Source of the DNA: an uncultured Phascolarctobacterium sp.
GTDB lineage: Bacteria; Bacillota; Negativicutes; Acidaminococcales; Acidaminococcaceae
NCBI GenBank assembly: GCA_900757795.1
Contig: CAAEPE010000007.1
Coordinates: 1 to 19,121, forward strand
Length of the DNA: 19,121 bases
Direction of reading: 5' to 3'
The notes under the pieces were generated by a model. The model was not told the origin of the DNA and searched no databases. It saw only the letters and a list, made by a program, of their open reading frames with translations. How positions within the stretch are numbered: position 1 is the first letter of the stretch; each line of letters starts with the position of its first letter. Shown here in pieces: positions 6,499-15,600 of this stretch. The position numbers and the translations under genes were made by a program.

Positions 6499-7026
6499 AT
6501 GCTGGTGACTGTAATTGGTATTCTTGTAGGTCTGGTGATTTTAGGCTGCGCAGTGGTGGCTTTATATATTGCTGTGCAGGGTGATGCGCAAATGCGCCTG
6601 CTGACTAAACAGCGCACGCAGGCAGCAAAGGTTGCTGCTGAGGGCGAGCGGCTTGATTTTCAGCTGGAAGTTCCCTTTGATAATGTTGGCAAGCAGGAGG
6701 GAACAATTTTAGACGCCTATATGCGCATTTATTTGCCGCAGGAGCAGTATGACGATGTGCTGCTGCGCGGTAAGGTAAATTTGGAGGGCGTGCTGCGCGA
6801 CGACGATTATTTTGAGGCGCTGCTGGTGCCTGCCGGTACCGGCAAAAAGCTGGTGCTGCGCTTTGAAGCCTATGCCAAAAACGGCAAAAGCATTGCCGAA
6901 GCGCTGGGAAGCGTTCCCGATGTAGATGTAGCGCTGTTTGCCGATTGCCGCGGCAGACGCGAGCTGTACACCGTTAAGGAATATTTTACCCTAACGGCAG
7001 AAGAAATGCGCGCATTGGTAAAATAA
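6499..7026 (+). CDS. Membrane-anchored protein of unknown function
   Basis: A 175-residue protein not recognised. Residues about 3-27 form one strongly hydrophobic helix (VTVIGILVGLVILGCAVVALYIAV), probably a membrane anchor or uncleaved signal. It is followed by a short basic helical stretch (TKQRTQAAKVAA) and a soluble domain (about 52-165) with alternating hydrophobic strands (LDFQLEVPFDN, LDAYMRIYLP, KLVLRFEAYA, VDVALFAD, ELYTVKEYFTL), suggesting a small beta-sandwich outside the membrane. A good ribosome binding site (AAGGAGGAAG) stands before ATG 6499, 12 bases after the previous stop, so it belongs to the thioesterase/CofE-like operon and is closed by its terminator. A role at the envelope together with the CofE-like protein is only a guess. 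Confidence 0.7.
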   Translation: MLVTVIGILVGLVILGCAVVALYIAVQGDAQMRLLTKQRTQAAKVAAEGERLDFQLEVPFDNVGKQEGTILDAYMRIYLPQEQYDDVLLRGKVNLEGVLRDDDYFEALLVPAGTGKKLVLRFEAYAKNGKSIAEALGSVPDVDVALFADCRGRRELYTVKEYFTLTAEEMRALVK

Positions 7027-7061
7027 CAGTTTAGCTTTATAATTGCAAAACGATAAAAATT

Positions 7062-7108
7062 CCGCAGATATTGTGCTTGGTAGCGAGCATGATAGCTGCG
7101 GTTTTTTT
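7062..7108 (+). terminator. Terminator of the thioesterase operon
   Basis: CCGCAG (7062-7067) pairs with CTGCGG (7096-7101), with an inner stem of GTGCT / AGCAT, and is followed by a run of seven T (7102-7108). It lies 36 bases past the last stop codon. Confidence 0.85.
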
Positions 7109-7271
7109 ATGCGAAGATAATACTTGAAAGAAACCGTAAATTGTTTTGCAAAAGCTTATCAAGAAATATCAAAGCAGCAAAGACGCTCCGGACATTGGTC
7201 GGAGCGTTTGCGGCTATGAAGTGGAAAAAATTTTCCTGGGTTCAAGTAAAGTTCGCTACGCGAACTTTTGC
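7109..7271. repeat. Gene-free stretch with two strong palindromes
   Basis: No credible gene is seen between the operon terminator and the regulator promoter. The stretch holds a short palindrome TTTTGCAAAA (7144-7153). It also holds a hairpin ACGCTCCG (7183-7190) / CGGAGCGT (7200-7207), which is extended by GCAA (7177-7180) / TTGC (7208-7211) over a 2-base bulge. A second hairpin, AAAGTTCGC (7248-7256) / GCGAACTTT (7260-7268), is extended by CAAG (7243-7246) / CTTG (7271-7274). Neither hairpin has a T-tract. The second abuts the regulator promoter and is listed separately. Confidence 0.6.
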
Positions 7272-7274
7272 TTG
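7243..7274. promoter_or_regulatory. Palindromic operator candidate at the regulator promoter
   Basis: Nine-base arms AAAGTTCGC (7248-7256) and GCGAACTTT (7260-7268) are separated by only TAC, with outer CAAG/CTTG arms. The outer arm overlaps the -35 box TTGCGG (7272-7277). The size and symmetry suit a dimeric XRE repressor or activator, possibly the protein encoded at 7484-7783. Binding is inferred. Confidence 0.5.
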
Positions 7275-7299
7275 CGGGGGGGAGACACGGTGGTATAAT
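7272..7299 (+). promoter_or_regulatory. Promoter of the XRE regulator gene (G-run spacer)
   Basis: TTGCGG (7272-7277) and an extended -10 TGGTATAAT (TATAAT at 7294-7299) are 16 bp apart. The spacer begins with a run of G (7276-7282 is seven G). The start codon is 185 bp downstream, so the leader is long. An inverted repeat TATACAT (7305-7311) / ATGTATA (7332-7338) sits right after the -10 box and could be a second operator. Confidence 0.65.
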
Positions 7300-7483
7300 G
7301 TTCATATACATGTCTGATATTGTAAAATGATATGTATAAAGCATATAAAATAGAAAATGATTATATTTGCGTGCGAAAAAATAGCTATGTTAAGTAGAAC
7401 ACACAGGCTTATAACCGGACTGTTTATAAATTTTAGACTAGCCGGTGCAAAGTATAAAAGATGTTTACAGAGGAGAATTTGCG

Positions 7484-7783
7484 ATGGTAAGTGAAAAAAT
7501 AGCTAAGGTTGGTGCCAGAATAAAATATCTGCGTCTTGTAAACCAGCTTTCACAAAAGGCTATAGCCGAAAAAATTGGCGTAAGTCAGGCAAATTTGAGT
7601 AATATAGAATGCGGACGCAGCAACTGCACATTAGATAATCTTCTTAAATTAAGCGAAGTGCTGCAATGTCCGGTAAGCGATTTTTTTGTAGATATTGACG
7701 GTGAGCAGCAAAAGCCCCGGCAGGAACAGGGTTTATTTTCTTTGAATGATTTTGCTAACGCTTTGTTATCCATGAAGAAATAA
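7484..7783 (+). CDS. XRE-family transcriptional regulator (single HTH domain)
   Basis: A 99-residue protein with an N-terminal HTH_3 (Cro/C1) domain at about residues 9-65. The helix-turn-helix is LSQKAIAEKIGVSQANLSNIECGR (22-45), followed by the usual TLDNLLKLSEVLQCPVSDFF. The C-terminal 30 residues are short and polar (EQQKPRQEQG) with a small hydrophobic end (FANALLSMKK), too short for a sensor domain. The start ATG 7484 was chosen over the longer frame from GTG 7445 because AGGAG (7471-7475) lies 8 bases before it. It stands directly upstream of the two-partner secretion genes on the same strand, and palindromes flank both promoters, so it is a good candidate for controlling adhesin expression. 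No clear terminator follows it, so some read-through into tpsB is possible. Confidence 0.88.
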   Translation: MVSEKIAKVGARIKYLRLVNQLSQKAIAEKIGVSQANLSNIECGRSNCTLDNLLKLSEVLQCPVSDFFVDIDGEQQKPRQEQGLFSLNDFANALLSMKK

Positions 7784-7836
7784 TGATAGAGCCGTTTTAA
7801 GGCTTGGTTACCGGTATAAAATAACTGGTCTTGCTT

Positions 7837-7865
7837 AACAAAATACGTTTAATACGGATTTTGTT
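7837..7865. promoter_or_regulatory. Inverted repeat overlapping the tpsB promoter
   Basis: AACAAAAT (7837-7844) and ATTTTGTT (7858-7865) are exact inverse copies 13 bases apart, and the right arm touches the -35 box. Between them AATACG occurs twice. The centre-to-centre distance of about 21 bp puts both arms on one face of the helix, as for a dimer. Operator role is inferred. Confidence 0.45.
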
Positions 7866-7891
7866 TGACCGGGGGGACAAACGTGTATAAT
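7865..7891 (+). promoter_or_regulatory. Promoter of the tpsB-tpsA operon (G-run spacer)
   Basis: TTGACC (7865-7870) is followed by six G (7871-7876) and TATAAT (7886-7891), with a tight 15-bp spacer. It lies 63 bp before the tpsB start. The short spacer suggests it may be weak without an activator. The G run resembles that of the regulator promoter. Confidence 0.6.
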
Positions 7892-7954
7892 ATAAAATGA
7901 GGTAGAAGATAAAATTTATTTTTATAAAAACGTGAGTAAGGGGAGTCGTACAAA

Positions 7955-9610
7955 ATGAAAAAAATAGGTGTTATCACTACAGCGCTGTTTTGCGCTGCGT
8001 TAAATGCGGCCGCATTGGCTGCTTCTCCTATTCCCAGCTTTGATAAAGAAGCTGTAACCACACATCCATATAATCGTACCGGACAGCAGGAGGCTACCGT
8101 TACCGATAGCCAGAAGTCTGATGATGCTTGGAGTTCCGGCAATACGGGAACAGCGGAGCATCCTGCTTTTTATATTAAAGAAATAAAGCTTACAGGCTTT
8201 GAGCTGCCGGATGAGCTGGGCGAGCTGCAAGGCATTGTAAAGAAATATACCCATCGCAGCGTAGAAGTGGCAGAGCTGCAAAAGCTGACTGCGGAAATTT
8301 CCCAATATGCCCGCAACAGAGGCTTTACCGTGGCGCAGGCCGTAGTGCCGCCCCAGGAGGTTGCCGACGGCAAGCTGGAAATTAAGGTTTATGTTGCCAG
8401 CTTTGATAAAATCAATCTCAAGGTGAACGGCAGCGACGTAGCTGACAGAGTAATTAACCGATTTATGAAGCCCCTGCACAGCGGCGAGGTTATTACGGAT
8501 AAAAAGCTGGAAAGAGTTTTAAATAATTTAAACGATTTGCCGGGAGTTATCGGCCGCGGTATTTTACAGCCGGGCAGCAAGCCTGCAACCACCTCTTTAG
8601 ATGTGGAGGCGCTGGAGCGCCGCGTGTGGAACAACTATATTTTTGCCGATAACGGCGGCAGCCAAAGCAGCGGACGTTACCGCTATGGCATCCATACCGA
8701 AATCAACAACCCTGGACACCAAGGCGATAAAATTGGTATTACCGGTTATATCAGCAACAAGCACACCAAAAACTATGGCGTAAACTACGAAACTGCCATT
8801 GGCGGCCGCGGTACCCGCTGGGGCATTGGCTACAGCAAGAGCAGTTACGATTTGGGAACCGTTGGTTTTTGGAACCCCACCGGCGAATCCGAGGGCTTCA
8901 GCTTTTACGGCTTAACGCCCATTTATCGCGACAAGAGCAAAAGATTAACTGCTATTTACGGCTATGACCATCGTAAAATTACGGACGATTTAAAATTTAG
9001 TCTGTTGCCGATTGGTTTGCATGTGGGCACAGAAAAGGAAGCGGATGTGTTCCACGCAGGCGTTGCCTTTAGCGAATATCTGCCCAACCGTTTTACCAGC
9101 GGCAACGTAATCTATTGGTACGGCGATATCGACACCGATAACGGCGGCGCTTATTACGACGGCGGCTACCACAAGCTGACGGCAGATTTTAACCATGTGC
9201 GTTATTGGAAGCTGTGGAATTTGCGCTTTAATGCCAGTGCGCAGCTTGCCAACCGCAGTCTAGACGGCAGCGAGCGTTTTTACCTTGGCGGCCTGAGCGG
9301 CGTGCGCGCATATCCTGCCAGCGAAACCAGCGGCGACGTTGGCTACACGGCAACTATGGAGCTGCGCAGAGCGACCGGTATAGAAGGTTTGGAAGTAGCG
9401 GCCTTTGTTGATGTTGGCGAGGTAACCCGCATCAAAGGCTATGGCGATCACCGCAATTTGGCAGGTTGGGGTCTGGGACTGCGCTATGCTAAGCCGGGAG
9501 ACTGGTACGCACAGTTTGACTATGCCCGCAAAATTAACGGCGAAGATTATACAAGCGAGGATCACAACCATGACGGACGTATGTGGTTCCAAGTTTACAA
9601 GATGTTTTAA
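7955..9610 (+). CDS. TpsB outer-membrane transporter of a two-partner secretion system (ShlB/FhaC/HecB family)
   Basis: A 551-residue Omp85-superfamily transporter. A signal peptide (about 1-23, ending ALAA) is followed by a Ser/Thr-rich linker, POTRA 1 (about 71-155: FYIKEIKLTGFELP... through VVPPQEVADGKLEIKVYVASFDKINLKVNG) and POTRA 2 (about 160-225: RVINRFMKPLHSGEVITDKKLERVLNNLNDLPGV). The beta-barrel runs from about 226 to the C-terminal Phe551, the usual outer-membrane insertion signal. The conserved L6-loop motif (VRGY/F in FhaC) appears as Val450-Arg451-Ala452-Tyr453, keeping the key Arg but with Ala in place of Gly. The length equals FhaC-type proteins. It exports the TpsA protein encoded 15 bases downstream. 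Ribosome binding site AAGGGGAG (7938-7945) lies 9 bases before the ATG. Confidence 0.93.
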   Translation: MKKIGVITTALFCAALNAAALAASPIPSFDKEAVTTHPYNRTGQQEATVTDSQKSDDAWSSGNTGTAEHPAFYIKEIKLTGFELPDELGELQGIVKKYTHRSVEVAELQKLTAEISQYARNRGFTVAQAVVPPQEVADGKLEIKVYVASFDKINLKVNGSDVADRVINRFMKPLHSGEVITDKKLERVLNNLNDLPGVIGRGILQPGSKPATTSLDVEALERRVWNNYIFADNGGSQSSGRYRYGIHTEINNPGHQGDKIGITGYISNKHTKNYGVNYETAIGGRGTRWGIGYSKSSYDLGTVGFWNPTGESEGFSFYGLTPIYRDKSKRLTAIYGYDHRKITDDLKFSLLPIGLHVGTEKEADVFHAGVAFSEYLPNRFTSGNVIYWYGDIDTDNGGAYYDGGYHKLTADFNHVRYWKLWNLRFNASAQLANRSLDGSERFYLGGLSGVRAYPASETSGDVGYTATMELRRATGIEGLEVAAFVDVGEVTRIKGYGDHRNLAGWGLGLRYAKPGDWYAQFDYARKINGEDYTSEDHNHDGRMWFQVYKMF

Positions 9611-9625
9611 GCGAGGTGCAGAAGC

Positions 9626-12600
9626 ATGAAGAAAAGCAAACGATTAAATCATTATATAAGACTGGCATGCCTTACCGGCGCATTATTCTGCTACAGCGCC
9701 AGCGCTTTTGCCGAAGTTTTGCCTAATATCCAACTGCCAGAGAACGGAAAGTGGATTATGGGTGGTAGTGGCATTATTAATGAAGGTGGTAAAGGAACTT
9801 TCAATAATAATACCATGAACATTTCTCAAAATGGTGAAAATGCTGTTATCAAATGGGGTAAATTCAGCATTGGTTCTATTGCTACGGTCAATTTTGAACG
9901 TCAGGGCGGCGGAAATTTTAATATTTTAAATTACGATGCAGGCGGTACTATGTCTCAAATTCGTGGTACGCTGAAAGCGGAAAACGGCAATGTATTTATT
10001 GTCAATCCGGCAGGCGTGTTTATTGGCAACTCCGCGCAGGTAGACGTAGGCAGTTTGTATGTGTCGAATAAAAAACTTAATGAGGATGTCTTAGGTAACT
10101 TTAACGGTACTGCTTCTAGTATAAATAACATGTTTGCTAGCGACCAACCGGCAACCCCGGCGGAATTGATGAGCCTTGGCCACATTAACGCTACCGAGGT
10201 AACCTTTGACGGCAGCCGTATTGTGCTGGATACGGAGCTGCTGACTACCGGCGGCTTGGAACATCCAATGGAAGCCAAAAATATTCATATTAAAACTGAT
10301 GACAGTAATAAAGTTGTTATTGGTTATAATGCTTATGATAACACGAATAAATATTTTCAGACTGAAGATCAAAAGAACGAAGTTATTGCCGATGTTAATG
10401 GTGCTGATTTTACCAAAGCCAACGGTTATATGTGGGTGCGTGATTTAGAGCAGCTGCAGGCTATAAACACCAATAAGAGCGGCAATTACGCTTTGCGCAA
10501 CGGTATTGGCGCTATCAGTACAAAAGATACTACTTTTGTACCTATTGGTGATGCAGATAATCCTTTTACCGGCAAATTTGACGGTTTGGCAGGCAATGTA
10601 GACGGCATTGATTTTGCTATTTTTGATCTGCATGTTACCGGCGCTGAAAATCAAAATAATCTTGGCTTATTCGGCGTGACCGAGGGTGCGCAAATTAGAA
10701 ACGTGCTGCTGACAGGCGGCGAAGTAACCGGCACCGGCGATAATATCGGCGTGTTGGTTGGCTCGGCAAATAACACTACGATTGAAAACGTGCGTAACTC
10801 CATTAACGTCAGCGGTATTGGTACAAATTCGGAAAATATTGGCGGCATTGTAGGCAAAGTTGAAGATGCAGCTGGTAAAGGTGCAACTAAAATTAGCGAT
10901 ATTTTGAACACAGGCGATATTCAAGGCTTTGCTAATGTTGGCGGCGTTGTGGGTGGTATAGATGGTGACAGTGCTCGTGCTTCTATAAGCAATGCGGAAA
11001 ATATTGGCCGCGTGCAGGGCATTGATACAACAAATGAAGATAATACGACCTATTCGCACGATATTGGCGGTATTGCGGGCAGCGCAGCAAATGCTGATAT
11101 AAGCGATGTAGAAAACAATTTGCAAATTGTCGGCGGCTATAATGTTGGCGGCATTGTTGGCAGCGGTGCAAACGTAAGCATTAAAGACGCTATAAATAAT
11201 GCGGACGTAACGGCGAGTGGGTATACGACGGAAGCGTATAAGTATCATTCTAACAATTATGATACAAATGGTAATTGGAAAGAAAATTATCAATCAGGTA
11301 ATACTACTATCGAAATTCCCGAAGAAAGCACTCCTAACGTTAATATTGCGAACATTGGCGGTATTATAGGTAGTGCTGTTAAGAGCAGTATAGGTGATGA
11401 ATTTGGTAACTCTAATGTAATTAATTACGGTAATGTTAAGAGTATTAAAACAGGAGCTAATGATAGCGATCCTTACAATGCAGGTAATGTGGGCGGTATT
11501 GCCGGACGTGCAGAAGATACCAATATATATAATGTAGAAAACAAAGAAAATGAAATTTATGGCGCGCATAATGTGGGCGGTATTGCCGGTTACTTTGGCA
11601 ACAGTGATAATGCTGATGATAAATTTATTGTTTCCGGCGCTGTCAATAATGGCGGCGAAATTATGGCTACCGGCGCAAGGTACAAAAATAAATTTGTGTA
11701 TGAAAGAGTACGACCAGCTGGAGTGTATTCTAATGAACCGTTTATTATAGGCAATATGGGAGGTATTGCCGGTTATATGTATGGTGATGCTTCTTACATT
11801 AGTCAAAGCGGCAATCGCGGCAACGTACATTCTCAGATTATTAAAGATCAAAGTAATATTCTAGATTCTTCTAAAGCTGCTAACGTAGGCGGTATTGTTG
11901 GTAAGATTGATCGTAGTAACACAAAGTCTAAAACAGATTTAATAGATGATAAAGGTAATATAAAAACTGGAGTTCAAGCAGCTATTTATGACTGCTACAA
12001 TCGTGGAGATATTCAAGGCTACACCGGAGTTGGCGGTGTAGTTGGCATGATGTATAATGGAGAAGTTGTCACAACGGATAATTCCGGTACAGTTACAAGT
12101 ACGCGTATTTCCACAGGTAGCGTAGATCCGTTAAATATGGGTGGTATTGTTGGGGATACTACTGAAGATACAGAGGCTCATGCGTTTATTTATAATGTAC
12201 ATAATGATGGTACTATAGGTTCGTCAGATTTTTCATTTTATGGCCGTCACGTTGGCGGTGTTGTAGGTCGTTTAAGCGGTGATATAGAAAAATCATATAA
12301 TACCGGAGCAATTTATAATGCATATAGTAATACAGGCGGTATAGTTGGATATTCAAAAGGCAATGGCAATGAACTTACTAATGTATTTAATACCGGTAAT
12401 ATAACTGTTTATAATGTAGACACTGATCAATCCAGTGCTGTAGGCGGCATTGTAGGTGGAGAGCGTGGAAAGCTTACGATTAACAATGCATATAATTTGG
12501 GAACACTTAGAAGTTTTAGAAATAAAATTAATGAATCTATCAAAGATAATACAATAGGCGGAATTATTGGCAATTCTATTGGGACCACTAATATAAGTAA

Positions 12601-15600
12601 TGTATATACTTTAGGAAATTTATATGCGTATGATGGAAGCAGTACTTTATCTGGATTAGGTGCGATATATGGTAGCGGTAGTGGTAGTGGGACTGTATCT
12701 AACGCTTACTACATTACTCCGGAAATATCAGTAACAAGTGGCAAGGATGGCTTTAGAACTTTAACGGATGACAATCTTAATGGAGCTACTTCTATTAACT
12801 TTACTGATAGGACAAATTGGAGCAAATATACTGACTTTGGCTTCAGCGATGCCAGCTTAGTCTTAGTCGATGATGCAGGTTTTACTACTACTGAAAACGG
12901 CGCTTGGCGTATTTATAATTATAAATTCAATGACGGAACAGGCGATACTTACATTGCCACTACGCCAATTTTAAACGTTTTTATGCCTAAATCTCAAGGT
13001 TATTTTGGCAGTAATTCTGCTACAGGAAAAACCAATAGAACCAATATTCACAGCGTTCAATACGGCACAGCCTACAATCCTTTGCTGACTATTATCAACG
13101 CGACAACTCCTAAGAATACAGAAGGGTTGTTAAATGGTTTGAATACCATTTCCTTTGACTGGAATAAAATCAATCCTGACCGCAGCGCTTCCTTTGCTGT
13201 GTTCAACGGCAATTTGAGTATTAGCGATTTTAACACTCAAGGTAATTTGTACGGCGGTACTTTGTATGCCAAGGGTAATTTGTCAATAAATAATGCGTAT
13301 AGTGAAACAGAGGTTGACGGTAAAAAATACATTAATAGCGGCGACGTTCTGTTAGGAAGCGGTGCTAAGCTGTATGGCAGCACCATTAACGTAACTAGCG
13401 GAGGCCAGCTGGTAAACTACGGCGAAATTCGTTCCACCGGACAGGTAGCAGGCGGCAGTGCTGTTACTTTGAGTGCCGAAGGCGACGTGGAGATTATCGG
13501 CGAGGTTACGTCCAACGGCGAAGAAAATGTTGTTGTGCCTAATATCGGCAGATATCCTGTTGATCCGGGAAAAACAACAGCTAATCTTGGCGAGTTTGGA
13601 CAAAAGATTGTAAATGACATCGCTAAAAGTGGCGTAGATATGCCTTCCGTCGGCGAGTATTACAGCCGTAGATTTGAAGCTGAATCTATCAAGGGCGACA
13701 TTTCTATCACCTCCGAAAAGGGTGACGTCAACGTGCTGCTGGGTGTAGCGCAAAAGGGCCATATCAATTCGTCTCAAAATTTGAACATTACAGGTCAAAA
13801 TGTTTATGTGGACAGCGATTTGAGCATTAAAGGCAGCCTTGCTTTGAACGCAACGGATAAGACCGTGCTTGACATCACCAATATTGGTGCGGTAAATACT
13901 AATGCAGATGGTCAAGAAAAAGCTCGCGAAGCGTTTGTTACACATTTCAAGAATATTGAAGAAGGTGACACAAACACTAATACCATATCTTTCAGTAACG
14001 TTGACAATGCCTTGATTACCATGGATTTGTGGGATACTGATAGCTTTAAGCTTTCAGATCACACTACTCTTGGCGATGCACTGCGTAAGATGAAGGTAGA
14101 CGACGAAAACAATGGTTTTGACCTTTTCCACATTTGGATAGACAATGCCAAAGCGTTGCAGGGAATTAACAATAGAGATGATAGCAGTACAAATGGTAAA
14201 AATATTATTACCTATAACTTTGCCTTGAAAAACAATATCGACGCTGCGGAGCTTAGCGATAAGTTTAGGGCTATCGGCGTTGCTGGCGATGACGGAAAGA
14301 CGAATGTGTTCTCCGGCAAATTTAACGGTCGCGGCAATACCATTGTTGGCTTGGATGTTGATAATGATTCCGCAGGTTTGTTTTCTGTAGTGGGCATTCG
14401 TGAAGAAAATAATAAAACTTATACTGGCAAAGTTTCTAACCTGAATATTTATTCCAGCAGCTTTAAAGGCGGCACAGTAGGCGCTGTTGCCGGTATCAAC
14501 AAAGGCGAGATTGATAATGTTACTACCTTTGGTAACCGCGTTAATAGCTACAATCTTGTAAGTGGAGATGAAATAAATAATTCTGCCCCTGGTGTTACAG
14601 GCGGCATAAGCAGTGCCGGCGGTATTACCGGTATTAACAATGGTACTATCAGGAATGCCAGCGTTAATGATGCGGTTGCTACTTCAGTAGCGAATAGTGG
14701 AACTAAAAATTCCTTTGCCGGCGGTATTGCCGGTGTGAACACTGCTGATGCAGCTAAAATTGATAATAGCGTTGCCAATTCTGACATAACATCTACTGAA
14801 GGCGCTCATGCTCTTGGCGGTGTTGTTGGCATCAATAGTAAGAATGCGGTTGTAGATACCGTAAGAAGTTTGGGTATTGTCAACGGCACTTATAGTGTAG
14901 GTAATAATAATGTTATATCTGATAACGTAGGCGGTATTGCGGGCATTAACGAAGGCGGCGCGCAAATTACCAAAGCTTACAACGTAGCCCATGTCAGCGG
15001 CGGCAGCAACGTAGGCGGCATTGTAGGTAAATTAGTTGGCAGTAATACAAATACTACTGCTGATAAATATGATTTGCAAGAGGTTGTAAGCGCAGGCGAT
15101 ATCTATTCCACCAAGAAAGACGCTGATGGTAAAAATATAGCTCAAAACGTAGGCGGTATTGTTGGATTCATTGATAATTCTAATCATACACATACTTACA
15201 TCAATAGCGGACGTAATACTGGTGAAGTAACCGGTAATGAAAATGTCGGCGGTTTGGTTGGTAATAATGGCGTAGGTTCTAATTTGCAGAATGTTATCAA
15301 CGACGCTAACGCAAATATTACTGGTAATACAAATGTAGGCGGTCTTGTTGGCAATAACTTTGGTAATATTAATGCAGCGAACAGTAACCTTGTCAATGAA
15401 GGCAGAGTTTACGGTGTTACCAATGTGGGCGGTATAGCCGGTGTTAATAGTGCTGGTGGTGTTATTACAAATACCAACAGTAATATTACGCTTTACGTTA
15501 AAGATAATGCTGCTAATGCACAATATTTTGGCGGCGTAGCAGGAAGTAACGAGGGTACTATTACCAGCGCTACCAATACGGGTAATGTTAACGCTAAGGA

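Noticed and set aside
7243..7274. The palindrome as a Gram-positive LexA box
   Set aside because: The LexA site has CGAAC before GTTCG; here the order is GTTCG then CGAAC with a 5-base inner gap, so the half-sites point the wrong way.
7445..7483. Longer N-terminus for the XRE regulator from GTG 7445
   Set aside because: No ribosome binding site before it, while AGGAG is well placed for ATG 7484, which also fits the normal start of the HTH domain.
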